A stretch of 60,189 nt of DNA, taken from contig JAESUM010000046.1 in the NCBI GenBank assembly GCA_016763075.1, positions 1 to 60,189 of the forward strand, given 5' to 3'. Shown here piece by piece: positions 48,350 to 56,168 of this stretch. Below the pieces are notes generated by a model that saw nothing but the letters and a program-made list of their open reading frames with translations, had not been told where the DNA came from and ran no database searches. Every line of letters starts with the position of its first letter. The stretch's first letter is position 1. This DNA is from Pseudomonadales bacterium (lineage in GTDB: Bacteria > Pseudomonadota > Gammaproteobacteria > Pseudomonadales > JAHRWD01). Made by a program: the position numbers and the translations under genes.

Positions 48350-49417
48350 CTACTGCTGAATCGGCAAATGGATCGAAAAACGGGTGTTTCCGGGGTTGCT
48401 GTCGCATTCAATCGAGCCATGGTGTTGGTTGATGATGGAGCGGCTCAGCGGCAGCCCCAAACCTGTGCCATTGGCTCTTCCGCTCACCATCGGGTAAAAA
48501 ATACTGTCGATAAGTTTTTCATTAATGCCGGGGCCGTTGTCTATGACTTCGATCAAACAAGTAAGCCGATACCGGCTGGTTCCAATGGTGAACTGTCTGA
48601 GCGTTCGGGTGCGCAATGTAATGCGTGGGTTAAGCGATGGGTCGTCACATCGCTCGAGCGACTCCATGGCGTTACGCACGATATTGAGTATGGCTTGAAT
48701 CAGGAGTTCACGGTCTGCGGTGATGTCTGGAATACTGGGGTCGTAGTCGCGGATAAACTCAATCGGGTTTGGCGATTCAACCTCAACCAGTAACCGTACG
48801 CGCTCTAATACTTCGTGGATCGACAGCGGCACCATATTGGGTAAATTGTTGGGTCCGAGCATTCGATCCACCAAATTTCGGAGCCTGTCGGCTTCCTCAA
48901 TAATGACTTGGGTGTACTCTTTGTCTTCTTCTGGCAGTTGTCGCGCCAACAGTTGAGCTGCACCACGAATGCCACCTAACGGGTTTTTAATTTCATGCGC
49001 AAGGCCACGAATCAAGGTTTTGTTGGCTTGATTGGAAAAGACCGAAGCTTCTTCACGAGCGATTCGTAATAACCTGTCGAGGGGTTGGATCTCCATTAAC
49101 AAATCAGTGCCGGTCGACGAAGCAATAGGTGTGACGGTGTAGTCGACGGTGATGCTTTTTTCATTAGCTAGCGTGATTTTTGTTCGACGTTTGCTAAAGG
49201 GATTGTTAAAGGCAATGGCATTTTTAAGCGACTGAAGCGACTCTTCAGTTTCACGTAGGATGTGGGATATGTCGGTTCCCATGACACGGTTGCCACTGAC
49301 ATCGAGCAGGTTTTCGGCTGCCGGATTGATGTATCGCAACTTCAAGTCTGAATTAAGCAACAACACTGAAGTGGATAAGTCTTCCAGAATCAGTTGGTAA
49401 ACTTCCGAATTATTCAT
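48350..49417 (-). CDS. ntrB: Nitrogen regulation sensor histidine kinase NtrB (GlnL)
   Basis: The 355 aa cytosolic kinase has a PAS domain (about residues 5-115), H-box RGLAHEIKNPLGGIRGAAQL with His near residue 140, N-box NIVRNAMESLER near 240, and G-boxes DNGPGINE and GTGLGLPLSRSI near 290-325. It phosphorylates and dephosphorylates NtrC under control of PII, which GlnD (also in this window) modifies. A candidate NtrC box lies about 170 bp upstream. Confidence 0.97.
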   Translation of the reverse strand: MNNSEVYQLILEDLSTSVLLLNSDLKLRYINPAAENLLDVSGNRVMGTDISHILRETEESLQSLKNAIAFNNPFSKRRTKITLANEKSITVDYTVTPIASSTGTDLLMEIQPLDRLLRIAREEASVFSNQANKTLIRGLAHEIKNPLGGIRGAAQLLARQLPEEDKEYTQVIIEEADRLRNLVDRMLGPNNLPNMVPLSIHEVLERVRLLVEVESPNPIEFIRDYDPSIPDITADRELLIQAILNIVRNAMESLERCDDPSLNPRITLRTRTLRQFTIGTSRYRLTCLIEVIDNGPGINEKLIDSIFYPMVSGRANGTGLGLPLSRSIINQHHGSIECDSNPGNTRFSIHLPIQQ

Positions 49418-49819
49418 TTAGCTTCTCAAATGCACGTTAATGTGGACTAAGCAAAAATTGAACCAATGTATCGATTCTCTACAACGCACGAATATTGCGC
49501 GTATTGGCCGCTTTGATGTGAATAAAATCATGAGGCGCTGCGCTCGGCGGGCAAATATTTGCGAATACGTTAAGTATTGCACATATTTGGTGCGCTGTAG
49601 TGGCAAGGTATTGAGATGTTTTCAGAGTTATAGCGGGTAGATTTTGTTATTTGCCTGGACAGAGCTGGGCTGAACAAGCCCACGGGCCGAATATATTCAG
49701 TTGACGCTTAGGTGGCGTATTCAATCGTTGGTGCGATCAAAGCATTGGTTTTGCGAGGTTGGGGTAACGGATAGTGCAGAGGAAAAGAGCAGTAACAAGG
49801 CGCAAATGAGACGTTGAGA
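49418..49819. other. Intergenic region upstream of ntrB
   Basis: About 400 bp between ntrB and the DUF4124 gene, both on the minus strand. It contains a candidate NtrC box and a 6-bp inverted repeat TGGGCT/AGCCCA (near 49667-49683) without a T-tract. Short open frames here resemble no family. No sigma-54 -24/-12 element is convincing. Confidence 0.5.
49578..49594 (-). promoter_or_regulatory. Candidate NtrC binding site upstream of ntrB
   Basis: TGCACATATTTGGTGCG has both half-sites (TGCAC and GGTGC) at the spacing of the classical 17-bp NtrC palindrome (TGCAC, 6 bp, GGTGCA). The centre differs from the consensus. It lies about 170 bp before the ntrB start, so autoregulation of ntrBC is plausible. 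Inference from sequence only. Confidence 0.45.
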
Positions 49820-50398
49820 TCAAGGGCGCTTAAAATGTTGTTTTACGTGAACCGTAATCGCGGAACTGCTTTTTAACACTACGCCGGTAGTGCTGTCGAT
49901 CACCTGCGCGGTTATTTGGTATGTGCCACGGTTGATCTCATTCAGTTCAAAACGACCGCTTTGTTGAGGCTCTGATGCGGCGCTGCCGTCCAGTAAAATT
50001 TGTATTTGATGCTGGCTCAGCAGTGCTGGCGTAATAGCCACCGCAACGGATAATTGCCCTGACTGGTTACGGATCACTTGGTCGTGGCTAGGGGATTGAA
50101 TAGACAGGGTTTCGTAGTTGTTTAAAGGCGTGTTCGTAGGTTCCGTGCTGGTAGCTGCAAAGGGGAAACCAGCCGTCTTTGCAGGGGTATGGGTATTGAG
50201 TGGCTCTAACACCATAGGTTTGGCGTTATTAGTTTGAATATCGCTAAATACAGCAGCCCCTGTTCTGTCTTTCGACTGATATATTTCAGCGCTAGCGATG
50301 CTTGAGCAGCCCAAACTCAGTATTAAGCCCGCGAGCAAGGGCATTGCTTTCATCGCTATGAAGCGGGTAACCGTAAAAAACTGTTTGGCGATTTTCAT
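49820..50398 (-). CDS. DUF4124 family periplasmic protein
   Basis: About 192 aa from ATG 50398. A long N-terminal region ends in a signal-like segment (LLAGLILSLG, then SIASA) and the typical DUF4124 motif IYQSKDRTGAAVFSD, in which an aromatic/Lys/Asp/Gly beta-hairpin is expected. The rest has beta-rich, low-conservation sequence resembling an Ig-like fold. A second ATG at 50353 gives a shorter signal peptide and could be the true start. Function unknown; a DUF4124 gene next to ntrBC is common in relatives. Confidence 0.7.
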   Translation of the reverse strand: MKIAKQFFTVTRFIAMKAMPLLAGLILSLGCSSIASAEIYQSKDRTGAAVFSDIQTNNAKPMVLEPLNTHTPAKTAGFPFAATSTEPTNTPLNNYETLSIQSPSHDQVIRNQSGQLSVAVAITPALLSQHQIQILLDGSAASEPQQSGRFELNEINRGTYQITAQVIDSTTGVVLKSSSAITVHVKQHFKRP

Positions 50399-50681
50399 GG
50401 TGTGCAGGCACTCGGCGTTAAAATAATGAACAAAACCAAATTCTAGTGATTTGGAGCAGGGATGCAATGGCAGCCCATTCACTTGTGCGGGCTGATGCTA
50501 GTTTTGGTTAAAACGTTGCGCTGGCTTTGGGCTGAAGTGGTTATGTTTTGAGTCAACTATGGCTGCAAATGGCTGGGGCTTAAAGCGGCACTATTTTAAG
50601 TGCCACTATTTTAATGCAGGGCCAGTTCAAGTGGCTTTAGTTATAAGTAGTTATAGTTTTAAGCGCCTCAAACAAAAGCGA

Positions 50682-50921
50682 TCAGTCTTCCTCTTCGTGT
50701 ACCACTTCTATTTCAAGTGTAATAATTCTGCCGGTTTGCCCGCTATCTAGCAGTTTATGACCGTTTATGCGGCACCAAGCGGGAATATCGCTTAATACGC
50801 CTGGGTCTGTACAAGTGACTTCCAGAATGTCACCCGATTGCAGCGTAGCTATTTTATCCTGCGTTCGGATCACTGGCATGGGGCACAATAGGTTTTCGGC
50901 ATTCAGTTGGAAAGTGCTCAT
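50682..50921 (-). CDS. TusA-like sulfur carrier protein
   Basis: The 79 aa protein has NAENLLCPMPVIRTQDKIATL near residues 7-27; the Cys of CPxP is the persulfide carrier of the TusA family. The rest fits the two-layer alpha/beta fold (ILEVTCTDPGVLSDIPAWCR). It overlaps the stop of the PP-loop gene by 4 bp, so the two are coupled. The pairing suggests it hands sulfur to that enzyme, as TusA does through TusBCD-E to MnmA. Confidence 0.9.
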   Translation of the reverse strand: MSTFQLNAENLLCPMPVIRTQDKIATLQSGDILEVTCTDPGVLSDIPAWCRINGHKLLDSGQTGRIITLEIEVVHEEED

Positions 50922-51958
50922 ATGTACCAGCTCTGCGGGATCTCTGTTGGGAGTATCGGTGTGACTTCAAGTACTTTAGATTGGCCGTCTGGGAATGTTG
51001 CCTTCACCTGAACTAGTTCAGCTTGTTTACCTTGGCTGAACCGAGCCGCAATACGCGCTGCAACTTCAATGTTGTCTGCGGTAGGTTCACCATCAATCAA
51101 GGTTAATGGGCCGTTGTGGCTTATTGTGCGCAGGTGCAAAAACTGCTTTCGGTACCCTTCGAGGAAGTTATTTTCCCCCTCTTCGCGGCTGATGATCATT
51201 TTGAAATTAGGCGCTGGGCGTATATGACGGCCAATTTTTAATAACATAATGTCGTCAAGTTCGTAGCGTTTTTCACCACGAAACTCCCATAAATCCGCGA
51301 GTTTTTTGGAATAGGCTTCGTCAGTTAAAAAGCAGCAACCGCCCGCAGGTTGTGCGAACTCTTCGAACCCAAGTTTGTCTGCCAGCTCAATTTGCGGTTT
51401 ACGGCTACGGCCACTAAAGCCAAATAGCTCATCACGCTTAATCCAGCCTTCTCGTTCCGGCAGGGTAGCAGGTAAGTTTTGCGCGCAAAGTGGCCGTAAT
51501 AGACGGTCGTGAGCACCGGACTCCCGGGCGATAATGGGCATGGTTTCTTTACGCTGAGACTTTGGCCGTTGACCAATCACTTCGCCTGTAATGATGAAAT
51601 CAAAGCCGTTATCGTTGGCCCAATCTAGCGCCTTATTGACCATAAATATTTTGCAGTCCAGGCACGGGTTAAGGTGCGCGCCGTAGCCATGCTTGGGGTT
51701 GATGACAATATCTTTGTATTCTTCAGCAATGTCGATGATGTGTAGCTTCATCCCCAGCTGTTCAGCGCTCCAAAGGGCGTTGTTGCGCTTTGGTTTGGCT
51801 TTGTCTTTTTTGCGGATTGCGTGGGTGTGGCCCTCTACACAAAACCCCGTGTAGAAATTGATGCCTTCAACATGAATACCTTGGTCTTGAATTACTTTTG
51901 CAGCTAAAAGTGAATCCAGTCCGCCGGAAATGAGCGCGACCGCTTTACGTTTTGTCAT
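50918..51958 (-). CDS. MnmA-like PP-loop ATPase, probable tRNA or small-molecule thiolation enzyme
   Basis: The 346 aa protein starts with the PP-loop ALISGGLDSLLAAKVI (residues about 8-23), typical of adenylating thiolases and N-type ATP pyrophosphatases. A Cys pair NPCLDCKIFM lies near residue 98 and another, AGGCCFLTD, near 205, matching the two catalytic Cys positions of MnmA-like enzymes. The last about 120 residues form an extra domain of unknown role. It is not the canonical MnmA and is coupled to a TusA-like gene, so sulfur insertion into an unknown substrate (tRNA is the leading guess) is inferred. Confidence 0.75.
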   Translation of the reverse strand: MTKRKAVALISGGLDSLLAAKVIQDQGIHVEGINFYTGFCVEGHTHAIRKKDKAKPKRNNALWSAEQLGMKLHIIDIAEEYKDIVINPKHGYGAHLNPCLDCKIFMVNKALDWANDNGFDFIITGEVIGQRPKSQRKETMPIIARESGAHDRLLRPLCAQNLPATLPEREGWIKRDELFGFSGRSRKPQIELADKLGFEEFAQPAGGCCFLTDEAYSKKLADLWEFRGEKRYELDDIMLLKIGRHIRPAPNFKMIISREEGENNFLEGYRKQFLHLRTISHNGPLTLIDGEPTADNIEVAARIAARFSQGKQAELVQVKATFPDGQSKVLEVTPILPTEIPQSWYI

Positions 51959-52549
51959 AATATGAATGGTTTTAAATGGAAGTAGTAGGGAGTGTGAAAA
52001 ACGTCAGGTACTGTAGATCAAAGTAGGTTATCAGCGGAATTTTTTGCCAATTAACATTAAATACAAAAAAGTTAGCGAGCGATTGCTGATGTCTGAATCT
52101 ATGAGGCCTGTATGGTTAAAACTAAGAGTTAAAGTGCCGCCGCGCAAAGCGATAGGCGTTGCTATAAACAAGGCTCGAATTGTAACAGAATTCCTAGAGG
52201 CGCCGGCCCAATAGATGAAATATTGTTCGGTGGCTGTGCTATCTTTGTCGGTATAAACATAATTTAGCGTTAAACATATGTTAAACCTAACCGCGTTACG
52301 GCATTCACAAATACCTTCGGGTACGCGTTGGGTAAGCATTGAGTGCTTGCTCAGCACCGTGAAAAGTGTCAGGAAATTATACAAAATCATTGTTCACTAT
52401 GCGGTGTTTTGGCTTAAGCGCCTGATAAGTATGTGTATTTTTTAGATGGTATGGTAATTGCTTTGATTGGCGTATAACTGTAATTTGGCATACCGCAGTA
52501 TATGTAATAAGTCGGTATGCGAATAAATTTTATTTGAGCGAGATACGAA
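51959..52549. other. Intergenic region before the HPr-rel-A-type cassette
   Basis: About 590 bp between divergent units, AT-rich. A 119-codon minus-strand open frame (52031-52390) and a 41-codon plus-strand frame (52089-52214) resemble no family and I do not call them. A minus-strand TACAAT near 52175-52180 might be a -10 for the PP-loop gene. The end near 52490 carries an inverted repeat listed separately. Confidence 0.5.
52488..52520. promoter_or_regulatory. Inverted repeat upstream of the HPr-rel-A-type cassette
   Basis: Perfect 8-bp arms GCATACCG (52488-52495) and CGGTATGC (52513-52520) are separated by 17 bp, ending 29 bp before the first start codon. A TTGGCA hexamer overlaps the left arm. 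It could be an operator or a 5'-leader hairpin; the sequence does not decide. Confidence 0.45.
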
Positions 52550-53398
52550 ATGAGTGACAAAATTCCAGGCCAAACCGAAAGCGAAGCTGAAAACAACCAG
52601 GTTGTTGATGTGTCGGTCGAATCTAATTTGAACCCTTCGCGAAGAAAGTTTGCTAAGGCCGGAATCATTGCACCTATTGTATTAACGGTTGGTGCTCGGC
52701 CAGCATTTGCCAATATGTGTAGTATCTCTGGCGGCGGAAGCCCCGGCTCTAATCAACAACAACCAGATGCTTGTTTGGGTTGTACACCTGGGTACTGGAA
52801 GCGCAACGTTCACGCTTGGCCCAATATTATGAGTGCAGGTATTACCGGCGTTGATGGTTTGGAACCGGCTGAAGGTACTTGCAGTCCGACTTCTACCGGT
52901 AACGTAAACTCAACATGTAAAGTTTACTTGAACGACGGTACTAGATTTGACGATATATTCACCAATGCTCAGAACCTCCTGTTGTCGGGAGTTACATTCG
53001 GTACGTTGGAACTTAATGGTGTAACTCCTGGCCAGGGCGACTTGGTTGATGGAAGCGTGGTAGAGGGTGACTATTTCGTTCAGGTCAACGATGCGAGTGC
53101 TACTCCGGCGGTTCCAACCTTAGGTTATTACGATATTAGTATTATGCAGGTGCTCTGGTTAGATAAAAGCAGCGCCCCTGTTACGGTTGCATTGGCCTTT
53201 CATCTTGCGGCTGCGTTTCTTAACGCCATGAGCTTTCCGGATGAGTACGGTTATAACCCTGCCGATATTATTAAAATTTATGATGATGCTATGGCTGGAG
53301 TATTTCCTGTAGGCATTAGTGATCTTGAAGGACTTAAAAACCAGCTGGATACTATGAATAACCGAGGCTGTCCTCTGTCGGGCAACGCTAACGCGTAG
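52550..53398 (+). CDS. Tat-exported Cys-containing protein of the HPr-rel-A-type cassette
   Basis: 282 aa. A polar N-terminal leader of 30 residues is followed by the Tat motif SRRKFAKAG (Arg 31-32), a hydrophobic stretch IIAPIVLTVG, and a cleavage site after ARPAFA (residue 54). The mature part has six Cys (near residues 57, 75, 78, 114, 122 and 275) and CLGCTPGYWKRNVHAWP near 75-91, a motif seen in assorted exported proteins of unknown function. No catalytic motif is visible. It is the first gene of a four-gene cassette with a PqqD-like protein, HprK-like kinase and nucleotidyltransferase, so it is the natural candidate substrate of that machinery. I infer this; no function is known. Confidence 0.75.
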   Translation: MSDKIPGQTESEAENNQVVDVSVESNLNPSRRKFAKAGIIAPIVLTVGARPAFANMCSISGGGSPGSNQQQPDACLGCTPGYWKRNVHAWPNIMSAGITGVDGLEPAEGTCSPTSTGNVNSTCKVYLNDGTRFDDIFTNAQNLLLSGVTFGTLELNGVTPGQGDLVDGSVVEGDYFVQVNDASATPAVPTLGYYDISIMQVLWLDKSSAPVTVALAFHLAAAFLNAMSFPDEYGYNPADIIKIYDDAMAGVFPVGISDLEGLKNQLDTMNNRGCPLSGNANA

Positions 53399-53411
53399 TG
53401 ACCAGCCTTCG

Positions 53412-53696
53412 GTGACAGTGTTCTGGAAAAAATCCCAGCAATTTCAGTGGGGTCAGCGGCAATGGAGTAATGGTGCGCTGCTTTATAATCAAAGCTCAGG
53501 CGATACGCACTATTTAGACCACGTATCAATGTTGATCGTGAGTTTACTTGAAGATGCTCCTCTAGATATTACGAATATTCAGAGCGAGCTGGCGGAACAG
53601 TCAGCAGAAATTATAGAATTGCCCAATAATCATTTCGCATTGCAGACCATGGTTGCTAACTTGCAGCGCATAGGTCTCATCGAAGTCTCATCTTGA
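53412..53696 (+). CDS. PqqD-like protein of the HPr-rel-A system
   Basis: 94 aa from GTG 53412. The sequence SNGALLYNQSSGDTHYLDHVSMLIVSLLED is the winged-helix PqqD fold (beta strands then helices), which in RiPP systems binds precursor leader peptides. It matches the PqqD branch defined for the HPr-rel-A cassette. Its TGA stop overlaps the TTG start of the kinase gene (TTGA, 53693-53696), so translation is coupled. It starts 13 bp after the Tat-exported protein. Confidence 0.8.
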   Translation: MTVFWKKSQQFQWGQRQWSNGALLYNQSSGDTHYLDHVSMLIVSLLEDAPLDITNIQSELAEQSAEIIELPNNHFALQTMVANLQRIGLIEVSS

Positions 53697-54601
53697 ATAT
53701 ATCTGAAATTACAGAAAGCCAGCTTTCTGAACGCTTAAGCGGCCCAGGCCTGATTCTTCAGGCTGGCCCTTTCGTTACACGCCTGCATTCCTCTATTGCG
53801 CTTTTGGCCAAAGGTATTCACGGGCTTTACGCTGACTACCCCATTATCGACGAAGATCTTTTTGTCGATTTTCACGTCCGAGTGAACCCACCTGTTGGGC
53901 TGCGTCGTTGGTTTCGGCCGCAAGCACGTTTTAGGTTTGATAACTTTAAGCCCTTTACGCCTTTACCCCTTAATCAAGCGGTTCCTATTTTTGAGTGGGG
54001 GCTGAACTGGTGTATTTCTAATTACGCACATCAATACCTCATTGTTCACTCAGCGGTTGTAGAGCGAAACGGCGTTTCTATTATATTCCCGGCACCGCCG
54101 GGTTCTGGCAAAAGCACACTGTGCGCGGCGCTGGTTTCTAAAGGCTGGCGGCTGTTATCGGATGAAATGGCGCTGGTAGATCGTAAAGATATGCAACTAG
54201 TGCCCGTGCCCCGGCCTGTAAGCTTAAAAAACCAATCTATTGACCTGATTCGCGATTACGCGCCAGACATGTATGTAGGAAGCTCAACACCCGGCACAAC
54301 TAAAGGAACCATTGCTCATCTGGCAGTGCCAGAAAGCTCTATTAAGCGCCAGCACGAAAAGGTAAAGCCCAGCTATATTGTATTTCCAAAATACAGCGCC
54401 GGCGCCGAGCCAGTATTGCAACAAATGTCTAAACCGTTAGCAGGCATCCGGCTGATTGAAAACTGCTTTAACTACCATGTGCTTGGTGAAGAAGGCTTTG
54501 ATCTAATTACTGAACTGGTTGATGTTTGCGAGTGCCTCGAATTTAATTACTCAAAATTAGATGACGCATTGAGCATTTTTAATGAGTTATCTGAGCAATG
54601 A
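53693..54601 (+). CDS. HprK-related kinase A
   Basis: The 302 aa protein has the Walker A motif FPAPPGSGKSTL with Lys about residue 140, and LLSDEMALVDR near 162 (an acidic Walker B-like motif). Both match the C-terminal domain of HPr Ser kinase/phosphorylase. The N-terminal about 110 residues are not the usual HprK N-terminal domain. No HPr (ptsH) gene is in the window. It probably phosphorylates a small molecule or protein, perhaps the exported protein or a shared substrate. TTG start coupled to the PqqD-like gene; the ATGA overlap with the next gene (54598-54601) couples that too. Confidence 0.85.
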   Translation: MNISEITESQLSERLSGPGLILQAGPFVTRLHSSIALLAKGIHGLYADYPIIDEDLFVDFHVRVNPPVGLRRWFRPQARFRFDNFKPFTPLPLNQAVPIFEWGLNWCISNYAHQYLIVHSAVVERNGVSIIFPAPPGSGKSTLCAALVSKGWRLLSDEMALVDRKDMQLVPVPRPVSLKNQSIDLIRDYAPDMYVGSSTPGTTKGTIAHLAVPESSIKRQHEKVKPSYIVFPKYSAGAEPVLQQMSKPLAGIRLIENCFNYHVLGEEGFDLITELVDVCECLEFNYSKLDDALSIFNELSEQ

Positions 54602-55713
54602 AAAAGTCAGCAGAGCTACGCAGTTATCCGCTTTTGTTAAGCATACTGGCCAACCCAAAGGCGATCAGTGACCTAACGATTACCCAATGGAACGAGCTGA
54701 TAAGGCTTGCTCGGGTATCGGATCTTTTAGCTAATTTATATGCAAGTTTTGAGCGGCTTAACTTGCTAGAAGCTATTCCAGAAAAACCGCTGCTGCATCT
54801 GCGCTCTGCGCAAACCATGACCGATAAACACGAGCAAACCATCGTGTGGGAAGCTGTGCAAATTAGCGCAGCGCTACAGCCGCTGAATGCACCGGTGGTG
54901 CTGTTAAAAGGCGCGGCCTATTTACTCCAAGGGTTAACTGCATCGAAAGGGCGAGTTTTTCACGATGTCGACGTCATGGTGCCAAAAGCCAGTATTGATG
55001 CCGCGGAACCAGCGTTTAAAGATGCCGGTTGGATGGGCGCCAAACAAGATGCCTACGACCAGCGCTACTACCGTGAATGGATGCACGAGCTACCACCGAT
55101 GAGCCACTATGCGCGTTGTGTCACCTTAGATCTTCATCACACTATTATTCCCCCTACTGCAGCGCTGAAACCAGATGCGTCAAAGTTATTTGATGCAATT
55201 GTTCCAGTGAAAAGTCATCCGGGGCTATATACCTTAAGCCCTGTCGATATGGTTTTACACAGCGCAACACACCTGTTCTACGACGACGAAATTGGCCGCG
55301 GCATGCGAGATTTAGTCGACTTACATCACTTATTAACTGAGTTTTCCGCACGGCCCGATTTTTGGCCCAAATTGTTAGATAGATCGTTAGAGCTAGACTT
55401 AGATTACCCGCTGGCCTGCGCGCTCAAGTATTGCAAAGAGCTACTGCAAACGGATATTCCGAATGATGTGTTCACGAAAGCAAAGCAAAAACTACGCTTC
55501 CCCAACTGGATGATGGATAAATTGTTTGTGTATGGGCTAAAACCTGAGCACGAGCTGTGCGATAACTGGCCAACCAGTACCGCGCGTTTTGTGTTGTATG
55601 TGCGCTCACACTACTTGCGAATGCCGCTCTATTTGCTGGTGCCGCACCTGCTACGTAAGGCATTTCGCGAAGAGACCATCGAACCCATCGAAAATCCAAG
55701 ACCCCTCGGTTAA
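54598..55713 (+). CDS. Nucleotidyltransferase family protein (NTP_transf_5-like)
   Basis: 371 aa. The nucleotidyltransferase core is VVLLKGAAYLLQGLTAS followed by RVFHDVDVMVPK (residues about 98-127); the Asp pair in DVD probably binds metal. Downstream VTLDLHHTIIPP and HSATHLFYDDEIGRGMRDLVDLHHLL are typical of this uncharacterised nucleotidyltransferase family, often found beside HprK-like kinases or in capsule and RiPP-like loci. Start ATG overlaps the kinase stop by 4 bp. It may add a nucleotide to the product of the kinase. Substrate unknown. Confidence 0.8.
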   Translation: MKKSAELRSYPLLLSILANPKAISDLTITQWNELIRLARVSDLLANLYASFERLNLLEAIPEKPLLHLRSAQTMTDKHEQTIVWEAVQISAALQPLNAPVVLLKGAAYLLQGLTASKGRVFHDVDVMVPKASIDAAEPAFKDAGWMGAKQDAYDQRYYREWMHELPPMSHYARCVTLDLHHTIIPPTAALKPDASKLFDAIVPVKSHPGLYTLSPVDMVLHSATHLFYDDEIGRGMRDLVDLHHLLTEFSARPDFWPKLLDRSLELDLDYPLACALKYCKELLQTDIPNDVFTKAKQKLRFPNWMMDKLFVYGLKPEHELCDNWPTSTARFVLYVRSHYLRMPLYLLVPHLLRKAFREETIEPIENPRPLG

Positions 55714-55745
55714 AATCAAAACCAAAATCAGAGTAAAGGCGCGTT

Positions 55746-56138
55746 ATGTTTAGTGTGTTAGGGCTTGATCACCTCGTATTGCGAACCTCTAATTCTGCTG
55801 AACTTATACACTTCTACTGCAATGTATTGGGCTGCGCCGTTGCGCGCGAGCAACCTGCAATGGGTTTAACTCAGCTGCGAGCGGGCGATTCATTGATCGA
55901 TATTCTAGCGGTGAACGACGCGTTACGTGGCGAGCTAGCCACTGTAAATATGGACCATTTTTGCCTTCGCATCGAACCCTTTGATGAGGAGATGATTCGG
56001 GCGCATTTGTCCCTTCATAACATTGAGGGTAGTAAAGTGCGAAATGTATACGGAGCGCAGGGTAAAGGGCCCGCCATCTATATTACTGATCCAGATGGAA
56101 ATGCGGTTGAGTTGAAGGGGAAGGCAGGCGCTAGCTAG
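55746..56138 (+). CDS. VOC/glyoxalase-fold metalloprotein
   Basis: The 130 aa protein has two beta-alpha-beta-beta-beta modules. Likely metal ligands are His in LGLDHLVLRT (residue about 7), His in NMDHFCLRI (about 74) and Glu in DGNAVELKG (about 122). It belongs to the vicinal oxygen chelate family (glyoxalase I, fosfomycin resistance and dioxygenase types); substrate unknown. It lies 32 bp after the nucleotidyltransferase gene and may be part of the same transcript, though VOC genes are not a fixed part of HPr-rel-A cassettes as far as I know. Confidence 0.85.
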   Translation: MFSVLGLDHLVLRTSNSAELIHFYCNVLGCAVAREQPAMGLTQLRAGDSLIDILAVNDALRGELATVNMDHFCLRIEPFDEEMIRAHLSLHNIEGSKVRNVYGAQGKGPAIYITDPDGNAVELKGKAGAS

Positions 56139-56168
56139 GTTGGTTTTGAGCTAAAAGATAAGAGCACT

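Noticed and set aside
52031-52390. 119-codon minus-strand open frame before the HPr-rel-A-type cassette
   Set aside because: No recognisable family, no Shine-Dalgarno, and unusual composition; treated as non-coding.
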